The notes: a model not told the origin generated them from the sequence alone. A stretch of DNA of 64,000 nucleotides from Opitutaceae bacterium (GCA_024233285.1 JACKPU010000004.1:234355-298354), one strand, 5' to 3'. Numbered from the stretch's first letter, positions 42,217 through 51,931 are shown. Made by a program: numbers and translations.

Positions 42217-43611
42217 ATGGCTGAAAAAGAACGCATTCGTCCCCGCGATCGCCATCGTGCCCCAGCTGAATCCCCGCTCGGGCGTTCGATGCCTCACAGC
42301 TTGGAGGCCGAGGAGTATCTGCTGTCATGCTGCTTGCTTGACGGCTCGGACACGATTGCCCGCTGCATGGAGGCCAAGTTGCTGGGGACGGCGTTTTACT
42401 CCCCGGCGAACCGTCTGATTTACGAGAAGCTTTGCGAGCTCTATCAAAAGAGCCCGCCGGTCGACATAGCGGTGCTGGCCGAAGAGCTCAAGACCACGCG
42501 CCAGCTCGATGAAATCGGCGGTTACGCCTACCTGACGCAGATCAGCGGACGGATACCCACCACGGCGCAGGCGCAATACTTCATCGACAAGGTTCGCGAG
42601 CTGCACCTGCTGCGCGAACTCATCAAGGTCGCGACCTCGGCGGTGGAGCGGTGCTTCAACTACGAGGGCGAGCTTGAGCAGTTCATTGATCAGGTGGAGC
42701 AGGAGATTTTCAGCGTAACGCAGGATCGCATCTCGGATGCGGCCAAGCAGATGCGTGAGCCAGTGAAGGACGCGATGAACGTCCTGAACAAAATGATGAT
42801 GAAGAAGGGCGAGCTGACCGGCGTGACCTCCGGATTCCGCGATCTTGATGAGCTCACCTTCGGGTTTCAGCGGCAGGAAATGATCATCCTCGCGGCGCGC
42901 CCGTCGATGGGCAAAACGTCGCTGGCGTTGAATTTTGCCGAGGCGGCGTCCATGCCGCGCCAAGGTCAGGGCGCGGCGACATTGATTTTTTCGCTCGAAA
43001 TGAGTGCGGCTCAGCTCGCTCTGCGTATGCTATGCTCGCGGGCCCGGGTGAACATGAAACTGCTGCGCGAGGGCTTGCTATCGCGCAATGGCGAGGAACA
43101 GCAGCGGCTCTTGCAGGCGGCCGACGAGTTTACTAAATCGCCCATCTTCATCGACGATTCTAGCCAGCTGTCGATCATGGAGCTACGGGCCAAGGCCCGC
43201 CGGGTGCATTCGAGAACCAAATTGGGCTTTGTAATTGTTGATTACCTGCAGTTGTTGAGCCCCACCGACCCGAAAGTGCCGCGTGAACAGCAGGTGGCGG
43301 AAGCCTCGCGTGGATTAAAATCTCTGGCGAAGGAACTTGATGTTCCCGTCCTTGTATTAAGTCAGCTCAACCGCTCTTCTGAGAAGGAAAACCGCACGCC
43401 CAAATTAGCGGACTTGCGCGAATCCGGCTCGATCGAGCAAGATGCCGACGTTGTTCTCATGCTCGCCCGTCCCAGAGATGCCGATGAAAAGTTCCAGGTT
43501 GCCGCTGATTCGGCCGAGTTAATCGTTGCCAAGTCGCGAAACGGCCCGGTAGGAGAATTGAAACTTACCTTCCTTAGAGACATCACCCGCTTTGAAAACT
43601 ATACACAGTAA
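42217..43611 (+). CDS. dnaB: replicative DNA helicase DnaB
   Basis: Product of 464 aa from ATG 42217 (MAEKERIRPRDRH). The N-terminal primase-interaction domain (SLEAEEYLLSCCLLD) is followed by the RecA-like ring motor: Walker A ARPSMGKTS at about 227-235, IFSLEMSAAQLALRM, IVDYLQLLSP (Walker B), VLVLSQLNRSSE and ESGSIEQDADVV. No intein. Overlaps the presumed bamA start by 20 bp. Confidence 0.97.
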   Translation: MAEKERIRPRDRHRAPAESPLGRSMPHSLEAEEYLLSCCLLDGSDTIARCMEAKLLGTAFYSPANRLIYEKLCELYQKSPPVDIAVLAEELKTTRQLDEIGGYAYLTQISGRIPTTAQAQYFIDKVRELHLLRELIKVATSAVERCFNYEGELEQFIDQVEQEIFSVTQDRISDAAKQMREPVKDAMNVLNKMMMKKGELTGVTSGFRDLDELTFGFQRQEMIILAARPSMGKTSLALNFAEAASMPRQGQGAATLIFSLEMSAAQLALRMLCSRARVNMKLLREGLLSRNGEEQQRLLQAADEFTKSPIFIDDSSQLSIMELRAKARRVHSRTKLGFVIVDYLQLLSPTDPKVPREQQVAEASRGLKSLAKELDVPVLVLSQLNRSSEKENRTPKLADLRESGSIEQDADVVLMLARPRDADEKFQVAADSAELIVAKSRNGPVGELKLTFLRDITRFENYTQ

Positions 43612-45952
43612 CCCCTTTTGCGGGGTCGCACGTCTTTTATTGGCATTTTTGGTTTTGCTGACTGCAGGCGGTTTGAGTCTCACCGCGCAGGCCCAATCGG
43701 CCGCGCCGGATGCCCGTCCAGAATACCGGGTGGGAGCGATTACCATCAAATTTGTCGGCGCCGCCAACGTTAACGAGGAGGTGGTCCGAGCGAACATGCA
43801 GATCCGGGAAGGGGGCACGCTGGATGATGCGATGATCGACCGCGACATCCGTGCGCTTTACCGCACCGGGTTATTCGAATTCATCGAGGTCAAGCGCGAG
43901 TCGCTGGGTAACGGGGTCTTTAATCTGGTTTTCGAGGTCACGCCCAAGTTCCGTGTGATGGCCGTCCGCTACCAAGGCAATTCCAACGTCAAGGACCGTC
44001 GCCTCGAAAAGGAAATCAAGTCCCGTCCGAACGGCGCCCTCGACGAGCGTCAGATCAAGGAAGACTCCGAGAAGATCCGCGAGTATTACCAGAAGGAGGG
44101 ATACAACCAAGTGATGGTGAACTACACCATCGAGCGGGATCGCGCGACGGGTTTTGGCACGGTTACTTTCAACATTCGTGAGGGCAACCGGTCGCGGATT
44201 GATGCCATTCGATTCGTCGGCAACGATCACGTCAAGGCGCGCAAACTCCGCAAGGAAATGGAGACGCGCAAGTGGTGGTTCCTGTCGTGGCTGACGGGCA
44301 AGGGCCGATTCAAGGACGACGTTTTTGAAGAGGATCTCGACAAGCTGCGCGATTTCTACCGCGAAGAAGGTTACCTCGACGTCGAAATCCTGCCCGAGAA
44401 CATCAGCTTCACCTATCCGAATCCCAAGGATCTGGTCATCACGATCAAGATCAATGAAGGCCGCCAATATCGCATTGGTGATGTCCAAGTCACCGGCAGT
44501 AAAATTTATCCCGGGAACCTGCTGAAGCGCGTTTTGCGTCAGCGGACCGGGATGGTTTACAGCCCGGAGAAATTGGACAAGGATGTTGAGCGACTCGAAG
44601 ACTTCTACGGCACCTCAGGCTATCTCGACACCCGTGTGCGCATGCTGCGCAAGCCCAACGTGAACACCGGCGACATCGACCTTGAATACGAGGTGATGGA
44701 AAGCGAAAAGTTTAATGTCGAGTCGATCGTCATCGAAGGCAACACGAAGACCAAGAGCATCGTTATCCTGCGCGAACTCGTGTTGGGACCGGGCGACGTT
44801 TACGACACGGTTCGCGAAAAAATCAGCAAGCTGCGGTTGGAGAACACGCGATTCTTTGACGATGTGCAGCTGTCCCCGCAGGAAACCAACATTCCGGGAC
44901 GCCGCAATATGCGCATTGCCGTGCGCGAGGCCCGCACGGGCAATCTGACTTTCGGTGCCGGCTTCAGTTCGCTGGAGCGCGCCACCGTGTTCGCTGAGCT
45001 CTCGCAGGGAAATTTCGACCTCTTTAATCGCCGTTCCTTCTTCCAGGGCGACGGCCAAAAGTTCCGCCTTCGGCTGCAACTGGGGTCCCTGTCCAGCGAG
45101 GCGTTGCTCTACTTTGAGGAACCATGGCTGTTCGAGCGCCAGTTGGCGGCTGGTTTTACGGTTTATCGGACCTCTTCGGAATACAACAGCAGTTACTACA
45201 CCCAAGTCTCGACCGGTGGAGAAGTCTTTCTGCGCAAGCGCTTGTTCGAATTGGTGGATGGTCGTCTCTCCTACACGTATGAAGTCGTCGAGATTTCGGA
45301 CGTAACCGATCTCGCGTCTGGATTGGTTACCACGGGTCAACAGTCCATTTCGCGCGTTGGTCTGCAAATTTTGCGTGATACTCGCGACAAGATCATCGGC
45401 ACCACGACTGGCAACCGTGTGGAGTTCAATATTGACGTGGCTGGTGGTGCGTTTGGTGGTGACGTCAATTACTACAAGCTGGAATTCCGCGGTGCCCAGT
45501 TCTATCCCGTGTTCGAGTTGCAGAACCAGGTGGTCTCGGTCATCGCCCGGGCCGGCGTGATCGATAACTTTGGCGATAGCGCAGCCGTGCCGTATTACTA
45601 TCGTTATTTCTTGGGTGGCCCCTACACCCTGCGTGGCTTCGAATACAATGACGTCGGGCCCCGCGATAACCTCAACTTCATCCTGGGGGGCAAATCTTAC
45701 GGCATGCTCAGCTTGGAATACTCGATGGATGTCGTTGATCCGATTCGGGTGGCGGCATTCTATGACGCCGGTTTCGTCAACACCGATGCGTATGATTTCA
45801 ATCCGGCCGATCTCCATGACAACGTTGGTTTCGGCATCCAGCTCTTTGTGGCGGGAGCGCCACTACGACTCGACTACGCAATTCCGCTGACCACGAATCC
45901 AGGGGCCGATAAAGGGGGCCAGTTTAACTTTTCCTTTGGCACCCGCTTTTGA
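43592..45952 (+). CDS. bamA: outer-membrane protein assembly factor BamA
   Basis: Product of 786 aa. A signal peptide (about residues 1-33: LLLAFLVLLTAGGLSLTAQAQ) precedes five POTRA repeats (about 45-470, for example YRVGAITIKFVGAANVNEEV) and a C-terminal 16-strand barrel with GGPYTLRGFEYNDVGPR (the conserved VRGF-like L6 loop is TLRGF) and final residue Phe (FSFGTRF). BamA inserts barrel proteins in the outer membrane. The reading frame begins at TTG 43592 inside dnaB; no ATG lies before the signal peptide, so a TTG start is likely but not certain. Confidence 0.93.
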   Translation: MKTIHSNPFCGVARLLLAFLVLLTAGGLSLTAQAQSAAPDARPEYRVGAITIKFVGAANVNEEVVRANMQIREGGTLDDAMIDRDIRALYRTGLFEFIEVKRESLGNGVFNLVFEVTPKFRVMAVRYQGNSNVKDRRLEKEIKSRPNGALDERQIKEDSEKIREYYQKEGYNQVMVNYTIERDRATGFGTVTFNIREGNRSRIDAIRFVGNDHVKARKLRKEMETRKWWFLSWLTGKGRFKDDVFEEDLDKLRDFYREEGYLDVEILPENISFTYPNPKDLVITIKINEGRQYRIGDVQVTGSKIYPGNLLKRVLRQRTGMVYSPEKLDKDVERLEDFYGTSGYLDTRVRMLRKPNVNTGDIDLEYEVMESEKFNVESIVIEGNTKTKSIVILRELVLGPGDVYDTVREKISKLRLENTRFFDDVQLSPQETNIPGRRNMRIAVREARTGNLTFGAGFSSLERATVFAELSQGNFDLFNRRSFFQGDGQKFRLRLQLGSLSSEALLYFEEPWLFERQLAAGFTVYRTSSEYNSSYYTQVSTGGEVFLRKRLFELVDGRLSYTYEVVEISDVTDLASGLVTTGQQSISRVGLQILRDTRDKIIGTTTGNRVEFNIDVAGGAFGGDVNYYKLEFRGAQFYPVFELQNQVVSVIARAGVIDNFGDSAAVPYYYRYFLGGPYTLRGFEYNDVGPRDNLNFILGGKSYGMLSLEYSMDVVDPIRVAAFYDAGFVNTDAYDFNPADLHDNVGFGIQLFVAGAPLRLDYAIPLTTNPGADKGGQFNFSFGTRF

Positions 45953-45990
45953 TTCGGCCTAATGTCTCATCCTTTTAGCCAACCCATACT

Positions 45991-46635
45991 ATGAAAAAAT
46001 CTGTCAAACTACTGGTTGCTTTTGCAGCCCTTGCGATTTCCGGCGCAGCCCTGCAGGCCCAATCGGCTCCCAAAATTTTGGTTGTCGATATGATCAAACT
46101 GCTGGACGAGCACTACAAGACGCAGGAGCAAAAGCAGAAGCTTGAAGCTGACGCCCAGAAGGCGCAGGAAGAAGCCGAACGTCTGCTCAAGGCCCGCAAC
46201 ACCCTGATTGAGGAATACAAGGAAGCCTTCGACCAGGTAAACAATCCGGCCACGACGCAAGAGGTCAAGAATCAGGCCCGCACCACGGCCGAGCAGAAGC
46301 AGCAGGAGATCCAGCGCAAGGAGAACGAACTCCAGAGTTTCCAAGCTAACACGCGCAACCTGCTTCAACAGCGCTTCCAGAATTTCAAGACCATCATGCT
46401 CGAAGAGATTGGCAAGATTGCGTCCGACATCGCCAAGCGCAAAGGCGCCACGCTGCTCCTGGACAAGTCCGGCCCGAATCTGCTCGGAATCTCGAGTGTG
46501 ATTCATGCGGATGCGACACTGGACATCACGGCTGACGTGGAGGCCGAAATCAATCGCGGCCGCACCGCAGCATCCGCTCCGGCGGCATCCTCGTCCTCGG
46601 ACAGCCCGAGCGTCTCGGTGCCGTTGGGCAAGTAA
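45991..46635 (+). CDS. OmpH/Skp-like periplasmic chaperone
   Basis: Product of 214 aa with signal peptide (MKKSVKLLVAFAALAISGAA-LQA), then KILVVDMIKLLDEHYKTQEQ and a long charged coiled coil (residues 45-135), ending with KGATLLLDKSGPN, the beta cap of Skp. A Ser/Ala-rich tail is added. It holds unfolded outer-membrane proteins for BamA, directly upstream here, and precedes lpxD as in many Gram-negatives. Terminator follows. Confidence 0.88.
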   Translation: MKKSVKLLVAFAALAISGAALQAQSAPKILVVDMIKLLDEHYKTQEQKQKLEADAQKAQEEAERLLKARNTLIEEYKEAFDQVNNPATTQEVKNQARTTAEQKQQEIQRKENELQSFQANTRNLLQQRFQNFKTIMLEEIGKIASDIAKRKGATLLLDKSGPNLLGISSVIHADATLDITADVEAEINRGRTAASAPAASSSSDSPSVSVPLGK

Positions 46636-46660
46636 CTTTCAAGGATCCGATCCATTATCA

Positions 46661-46692
46661 AAACCCCGCCTGCCACAATGGCGGGGTTTTTT
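46661..46692 (+). terminator. rho-independent terminator after ompH
   Basis: Perfect 10-bp stem AAACCCCGCC (46661-46670) with GGCGGGGTTT (46680-46689) and a T run, 25 bp past the ompH stop. Confidence 0.9.
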
Positions 46693-46732
46693 GTTGAATT
46701 GCAGAACAAGCTCAAGCTGTCAGACATCCATT

Positions 46733-47761
46733 ATGCAGGTATCGTTTTCAGCGGACGAATTGATTGCCTGGGTAAAACCCAGCGGGCGGCGTGGTGATTT
46801 CGTAGACAAAGTCACCGGCATCGCATCGCTCGAAGAAGCGCAAACCGGCGATTTGAGTTTTCTGGGCAATCCCAAGTATCGTCAGGCTGTCGCTCAGTCT
46901 CGCGCCTCGATCCTGCTTTTGCCGGCGGATTACGACGGCGAGCCGGGGCCGGGTCAGTTGTATTTGCTGTGTGACAACCCCTCCGCGGCGCTGGGGATGG
47001 TTTGCTCGCGAATTGAGCAACAACTGTGGCCCAAGCCGGTTTCCGGCGTGCATTCCAGTGCCGTGATTGACGAAAGTGCAAAAGTGGACCCTTCTGCGAC
47101 GATCGGTCCCTTGTGCGTGATTGAGGCGGGAGCGATAATCGGTCCCCACAGCCATCTGCAGGCGAGGATTTTTGTGGGCCGCAATGCCAGCATTGGAGAA
47201 GATTGCTGGCTGATGCCCGGGGTAGTGCTGGGAGCTGAGTGCCGTTTGGCGAACCGCGTGCGCCTGCACTCCGGTGTGGTGATTGGGTCCGATGGCTTTG
47301 GCTACGAGTTTGTGCAGGGTCGTCATCAGAAGGTGCCCCAAATTGGCATCGTTGAAGTTGGTGACGATGTCGAGATCGGCGCGAACAGCACGATCGATCG
47401 CGCTCGTTTCAGCCGCACGGTTATCGGTGAAGGCACCAAGATTGATAATCTCGTGCAAGTGGCCCACAACGTGGTCATCGGCAAACACTGCATCCTGTGC
47501 GCCCAGGTCGGCGTAGCGGGTAGCACTGTTGTGGAAGATTATGTTGTCCTTGGCGGTCAAGCCGGTGTGGCCGGGCACCTTCGAATCGGCAAAGGCGTCA
47601 AAGCGGGCGGCCAGGCGGGTATCACAACGGACATCGAACCCGGCCAGTTCGTTATCGGATATCCGGCGGCGCCATACATGAATGAACGGCGGCTGCAGGT
47701 GCTGCACCGGCGGTTGCCGGAGTTGTTCAAGCGGGTTGATGCTTTGGAGACCCGGCATTGA
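46733..47761 (+). CDS. lpxD: UDP-3-O-acylglucosamine N-acyltransferase LpxD
   Basis: Product of 342 aa from ATG 46733 (MQVSFSADELIAWVKPSG). N-terminal uridine-binding domain (DLSFLGNPKYRQAVAQSRAS) and a left-handed beta-helix of hexapeptide repeats from about residue 105 (SAVIDESAKVDPSATIGPLC). The catalytic His is in LVQVAHNVVIG and the motif GSDGFGYEF is typical. It adds the second acyl chain in lipid A synthesis, so the organism makes lipopolysaccharide. Confidence 0.96.
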   Translation: MQVSFSADELIAWVKPSGRRGDFVDKVTGIASLEEAQTGDLSFLGNPKYRQAVAQSRASILLLPADYDGEPGPGQLYLLCDNPSAALGMVCSRIEQQLWPKPVSGVHSSAVIDESAKVDPSATIGPLCVIEAGAIIGPHSHLQARIFVGRNASIGEDCWLMPGVVLGAECRLANRVRLHSGVVIGSDGFGYEFVQGRHQKVPQIGIVEVGDDVEIGANSTIDRARFSRTVIGEGTKIDNLVQVAHNVVIGKHCILCAQVGVAGSTVVEDYVVLGGQAGVAGHLRIGKGVKAGGQAGITTDIEPGQFVIGYPAAPYMNERRLQVLHRRLPELFKRVDALETRH

Positions 47762-47803
47762 AATTGCCTTTCGTAAAGCTCATGTGCATCAACGGCACAA
47801 TCA

Positions 47804-48754
47804 ATGAGCGAATCGCGATTTAAGATTCTGGCGGGTAATTCCAACCGGCCGCTGGCCGAAGAGATTTGCCGCTCCATCGGTGAACCGCTGGGCGAGGCCA
47901 CCGTGACCAGTTTTCCCGATGGGGAATCCTTCGTGAAGATCAATGAAAACATCCGCGGCAAGGATGTCTTCATCATCCAATCCACGTGTCCGCCGACCAA
48001 TCATCATCTGATGGAGCTCTTGATTATGATCGATGCGGCGCGGCGCGCTTCGGCGCAAAGAATCACGGCGGTGCTGCCTTTCTATGGGTATGCACGGCAG
48101 GATCGCAAAGATCAGCCTCGCGTGCCCATCACGGCCAAATTGGTGGCCAATCTGATTGTGGCGGCGGGAGCTTCGCGCATCCTCACCATGGATTTACACA
48201 GCCAGCAGATTCAGGGTTTCTTCGATATTCCGGTCGATCACCTCTACGCTTCGCCGGTTTTCTTTGAATATTTGGCCAATCAAAAACGTGAACGTCCGCT
48301 GGTGGTCTGTTCGCCGGATGTGGGCGGGATGAAAATGGCGGCGGCGTATGCCGATACCATGGGAGCCGCACTTGGCATGGTGGCCAAAAAGCGGAAAAGC
48401 GCGAGTTCGGTGGAGGCCTTGAACATAGTGGGTGAGGTGGAGGGATGCGATGTGCTCTTGGTTGATGACATCACCGAGACGGCCGGAACTTTGACCGCGG
48501 CGGCCAAGATGTTGCGGGAACATGGTGCGGTCAGTGTGCGGGCAGCTGTCAGTCACTGCATTCTGAACGACGTCGCCCTTGAGCGTTTGCGTGGTGGCTT
48601 GATCGATGAAGTCATCACCACCAATTCGACGCCGGTCGACCCGCGCGGACTGCCCATCAAGGTGCTGAGCATTGCCGCGCTGCTTGGTGAAGCGATCGTG
48701 CGTATTAACAGCAACGAGAGCGTCACCGGGCTTTTTGCCATCAAGGGCTTCTGA
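47804..48754 (+). CDS. prs: ribose-phosphate pyrophosphokinase
   Basis: Product of 316 aa, standard length. FSGNSNRPLAEEI-like N-terminus (ILAGNSNRPLAEEICRSIG), FPDGESFVKINENIRG, YGYARQDRKDQPRVPITAKL, catalytic flexible loop KKRKSASSVE and the PRPP-binding loop LLVDDITETAGTL. It makes PRPP for nucleotide, His and Trp synthesis. Plus-strand neighbour of lpxD, with a protease gene 11 bp downstream. Confidence 0.97.
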   Translation: MSESRFKILAGNSNRPLAEEICRSIGEPLGEATVTSFPDGESFVKINENIRGKDVFIIQSTCPPTNHHLMELLIMIDAARRASAQRITAVLPFYGYARQDRKDQPRVPITAKLVANLIVAAGASRILTMDLHSQQIQGFFDIPVDHLYASPVFFEYLANQKRERPLVVCSPDVGGMKMAAAYADTMGAALGMVAKKRKSASSVEALNIVGEVEGCDVLLVDDITETAGTLTAAAKMLREHGAVSVRAAVSHCILNDVALERLRGGLIDEVITTNSTPVDPRGLPIKVLSIAALLGEAIVRINSNESVTGLFAIKGF

Positions 48755-48765
48755 CGTGTAACATG

Positions 48766-50193
48766 ATGCCATCAATGAGAGCGAAGTTCGCGACCTTTGT
48801 GCTTTTTGCCGGGATTCTAGGCTGGGCGGCTGCTTTGTTGGTTACGGGCAAGGACGATAGCGTGTCCGTGGCGACAGCAAAACCTCAGCTCAAGGTTGAT
48901 GGCACTCCGCTTCCCAGTCCGGCCGGAGCCATGGTGGCTAGCTATGCCGATATGGTGGAGAGTGTTCAACCTGCCGTGGTCTCGGTTTATTCCACGAAGA
49001 TTGTTTCCAACCGGGCAAATGTGGATCCATGGGCCCGCTTGTTCGGCGGAGGCGCGAATCCGCGCGAACAAAAGGAGGAAGGTTTGGGCTCAGGGGTGAT
49101 CGTCAGCCCCGACGGCTACATCATTACCAATAACCACGTCATCGAGGGAGCCGACGAATTAAGCGTGCTGCTGCCCGATGATCGTGAGTTTCCGGCGACG
49201 CTGATCGGAGCAGATCCCAAAACGGATGTGGCGGTGATCAAAATCGAGGCCGGAAATTTACCAACCGTGACCTTGGCGGACAGCGACAAAATCCGCGTCG
49301 GAGATGTGGTGTTTGCCTTTGGCAACCCCCTGGGGGTGGGACAGACGGTGACGATGGGCATTGTATCGGCCAAGGGCCGCAACTCTCTGGGGCTTTTGGA
49401 GAAGGTCGCCGGTTATGAGGATTTCATTCAGACCGACGCGGCCATCAACATGGGGAATTCCGGCGGCGCATTGGTTGATGCGATGGGGCGATTGGTTGGA
49501 ATCAACAGCGCGATAGTTTCCACGACCAAAGGGAACATCGGAATAGGCTTTGCCATTCCCACCAATTTGGCGGCGTCAATCATGCACAGTCTGATCGAAA
49601 CGGGCACGGTTTCCCGTGGCTCGCTTGGCGTTTCCGCGGAAACGGCCACTCCGGAAATACTCGAAGCTTTAAAACTGCCAGTGGGCACCAAAGGGGTCGT
49701 GCTAACCACGGTGACACAAGGTGGTCCCGCGGACAAAGCGGGTCTTCAGCCGGCGGATGTGATCCAAGCGGTCAATGATCGTGCGGTCACCACGCTTGAG
49801 GATTTGCGCCTGCTGATCGCCCAAACCAGTCCTGGGGCCAGTGTGCAAATCGACTATTTTCGTGAAGGCAAAAAAGAGCGCGCCATGGCCGTGCTGGGTA
49901 AACTCGAAGAGCGTCCCAATGAATTGGTCGCCGGAGTGGACGTGGAATCGGTAACGACCGATTTGCGCCGGCGTTTGGGGCTGGATCCGCGGGTCACCGG
50001 TCTGATCATCACCAATGTGGCGGAAGATTCGCCCTTTGCCGGCTACCTGATTCCTAATGTGATTATCGTTGAGATCAACCGCTCTGCGGTTGACGACGTC
50101 GCCAGTGCGCGCGGGCTCTTACGCGAAGGCCGCAATTTGCTGTTGGTGTATTTTCGCGGCCAATATCGCTATCTCACGCTCAACCGCGATTAG
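48766..50193 (+). CDS. DegQ/HtrA-type periplasmic serine protease
   Basis: Product of 475 aa from ATG 48766 (48763 also possible). One N-terminal hydrophobic segment (VLFAGILGWAAALLV) acts as signal or anchor. Trypsin-like domain with triad His124 (TNNHVIEGAD), Asp154 (DPKTDVAVIKIE) and Ser232 (NMGNSGGALVDA). Two PDZ domains follow (about residues 285-375, GVSAETATPEILEAL, and 385-470). Degrades or refolds misfolded envelope proteins, consistent with the nearby BAM genes. Confidence 0.93.
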   Translation: MPSMRAKFATFVLFAGILGWAAALLVTGKDDSVSVATAKPQLKVDGTPLPSPAGAMVASYADMVESVQPAVVSVYSTKIVSNRANVDPWARLFGGGANPREQKEEGLGSGVIVSPDGYIITNNHVIEGADELSVLLPDDREFPATLIGADPKTDVAVIKIEAGNLPTVTLADSDKIRVGDVVFAFGNPLGVGQTVTMGIVSAKGRNSLGLLEKVAGYEDFIQTDAAINMGNSGGALVDAMGRLVGINSAIVSTTKGNIGIGFAIPTNLAASIMHSLIETGTVSRGSLGVSAETATPEILEALKLPVGTKGVVLTTVTQGGPADKAGLQPADVIQAVNDRAVTTLEDLRLLIAQTSPGASVQIDYFREGKKERAMAVLGKLEERPNELVAGVDVESVTTDLRRRLGLDPRVTGLIITNVAEDSPFAGYLIPNVIIVEINRSAVDDVASARGLLREGRNLLLVYFRGQYRYLTLNRD

Positions 50194-50216
50194 CCCGGCC
50201 GTTCAACTGCCGGGCT
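50192..50216. terminator. hairpin between convergent protease and pyrE genes
   Basis: AGCCCGGC (50192-50199) pairs with GCCGGGCT (50209-50216). No T run on either side, but it sits exactly between two converging genes, so it may serve both directions. Confidence 0.5.
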
Positions 50217-50772
50217 TGTGCGCTGGAATCGCGGCCAGCTCCGGCGGCAAAGCGTCTGCGGTGTAGGTTGGGAAACTCAGCTCCAAAAGGGATATGGCGG
50301 GAATATCAAAGCGTGCCTCATGGGCACTGCGATCCACCAGCATGGCCACAGCAACGGGAATGGCACCGGTGGCGCGCACGATGTCGATGCATTCACGCAC
50401 GCGGCCGCCGCGGGTTACCACATCCTCGGCGATCAAGACGCGTTCGCCTGCGGCCAAGGTGAAGCCGCGGCGCATGACCAGCACATCGTTTTGCTTTTCA
50501 GCGAACAGATAGCGCGACTTGGTCTGACGCGCGACTTCCTGGCCGATGACGAGACCGCCCATGGCGGGGGCAAGCACCGTGTTGAACTGCAGGCCTTGTA
50601 ATTTGGTTACCAGCAGGCTGGCGAGCCGTTCAACGGCAGCCATTTGCTCGCATACCCTCGCGCATTGAAAGAAATGTCCGCTATGCAATCCGGACCGGAG
50701 GATGAAGTGCCCTTCAAGGAGGGCACCGGTGCGTCTGAAAATATCCAGCACTTCCGATTGGGTATCGTCCAT
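50203..50772 (-). CDS. pyrE: orotate phosphoribosyltransferase
   Basis: Product of 189 aa: GHFILRSGLHSGHFFQCA, TVLAPAMGGLVIGQEVARQT, and the PRPP loop VLIAEDVVTRGGRVRECIDI. Fifth step of pyrimidine synthesis. Convergent with the HtrA-type gene and divergent from the XRE-MBL gene, with about 75 bp in between. Confidence 0.95.
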   Translation of the reverse strand: MDDTQSEVLDIFRRTGALLEGHFILRSGLHSGHFFQCARVCEQMAAVERLASLLVTKLQGLQFNTVLAPAMGGLVIGQEVARQTKSRYLFAEKQNDVLVMRRGFTLAAGERVLIAEDVVTRGGRVRECIDIVRATGAIPVAVAMLVDRSAHEARFDIPAISLLELSFPTYTADALPPELAAIPAHKPGS

Positions 50773-50848
50773 GCGTTCAGGTTGTCTGTGGTGGAGTAAA
50801 AAACAAAATCATTTTACGCGGAGGAGATATTCTCACAGACATGTGATT

Positions 50849-51694
50849 ATGGCACGAAAAACATCACCCATCGAAGATGAGATTGGCGATGTCTTGGAAA
50901 AGGCCATCCGGCAGCGCCAATGGACGACGGTCGATCTGGCCACCGCTACCGGCATATGCCAGCAGCGGCTGCAAGATGTGTTGGATTATCGCAGCGATCT
51001 CAGCCGCAGGGAGGTGCTAAAGATAGCCGAGGTGCTGGACCTGAATGAAGTCGGGCTATGCGCATTGAACTCCGGGCATTATCCATTGCCGACACCGGTC
51101 GAATTGCCATTTGCATTGCATGTAGTGCCCATGTGCCACGGGGTGGGGCAGGTAAACGCTTATGTGGTCACGCATGGAGCGGATGCCGGCAAGGGCCTAC
51201 TATTTGATACGGGACCCAACGTGGGGGCGCTTCTCGCGGCGTGGCCGGCAACCGTTGCCGCGATTGAGGCCGTTTTTCTTACCCACGTTGAGGGCGAGCA
51301 CACTGGCGGGCTCTGCGATGTGGTGGATTATTTTGGGATCAAGACTGCGCGAATACCGGCCGCAGCCACGGCGCCGTGCGGATCAGCGATGCCCGAAGGC
51401 GAGACATATGAATGGCAGGGGCTGGTGGTAAGCGCTTTGGCGACACCCGGACATGCGGCCGCGCATAGTTGCTATCTGGTGCGAACAACCAAACCTCAGG
51501 ACACCGCGCTATTGATCGCTGGAGATCTGATCTTTGCCGGTTCGGCCGGCGGGGCGTTTTATGATGCTCATTTACAGCAAGCGCATCTGAAACGAATCCT
51601 GGCTTTGTGTCGCGAAGATACGGTCATCGCTCCCGGGCACGGACCGCTCACCACGGTGCGGAATGAACGACTGTTCAATCCATTTTCAGTTTGA
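50849..51694 (+). CDS. XRE HTH fused to metallo-beta-lactamase-fold domain, altered metal motif
   Basis: Product of 281 aa from ATG 50849. An XRE-like HTH (residues 24-72: WTTVDLATATGICQQRLQDV) is joined to an MBL domain. The first MBL motif is THVEGEHTGG (His146, Glu148, Glu150, His151) in place of THxHxDH, so one His and the Asp are both Glu. The other ligands remain: ATPGHAAAHS (His202), IAGDLIF (Asp226), APGHGP (His264). The exchange may change metal content or catalysis. HTH-MBL fusions are unusual and the target is unknown. Confidence 0.8.
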   Translation: MARKTSPIEDEIGDVLEKAIRQRQWTTVDLATATGICQQRLQDVLDYRSDLSRREVLKIAEVLDLNEVGLCALNSGHYPLPTPVELPFALHVVPMCHGVGQVNAYVVTHGADAGKGLLFDTGPNVGALLAAWPATVAAIEAVFLTHVEGEHTGGLCDVVDYFGIKTARIPAAATAPCGSAMPEGETYEWQGLVVSALATPGHAAAHSCYLVRTTKPQDTALLIAGDLIFAGSAGGAFYDAHLQQAHLKRILALCREDTVIAPGHGPLTTVRNERLFNPFSV

Positions 51695-51708
51695 ATCAGT
51701 CTGGAGAA

Positions 51709-51785
<77 letters not shown>

Positions 51786-51881
51786 ATATTCTCCGGATTA
51801 GTGAGGGGAGTGCGCAGGAAACGCGAGGGTGATACGCATCGCAACTCAAATTTTGAGTTATCACAGGAAATTGAACGCACG

Positions 51882-51907
51882 AAAAAGCCCGGCATCGCTG
51901 CCGGGCT
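51882..51907 (-). terminator. rho-independent terminator of the TonB-Exb cluster
   Basis: On the minus strand, AGCCCGGCA and TGCCGGGCT (51899-51907 and 51886-51894) form a 9-bp stem with a 4-base loop followed by TTTTTC. It lies 25 bp past the stop of the last gene of the leftward cluster. A palindrome AACTCAAA/TTTGAGTT at 51843-51859 lies further on. Confidence 0.85.
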
Positions 51908-51931
51908 GGAAAACTGCAATGGGAAGGAAGA

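Noticed and set aside
44615..45817. 400-aa open frame antisense to bamA
   Set aside because: Lies entirely opposite a well-supported gene and has no recognisable domain.
46748..47758. 336-aa open frame antisense to lpxD
   Set aside because: Mirror image of the hexapeptide-repeat codons; no independent support.
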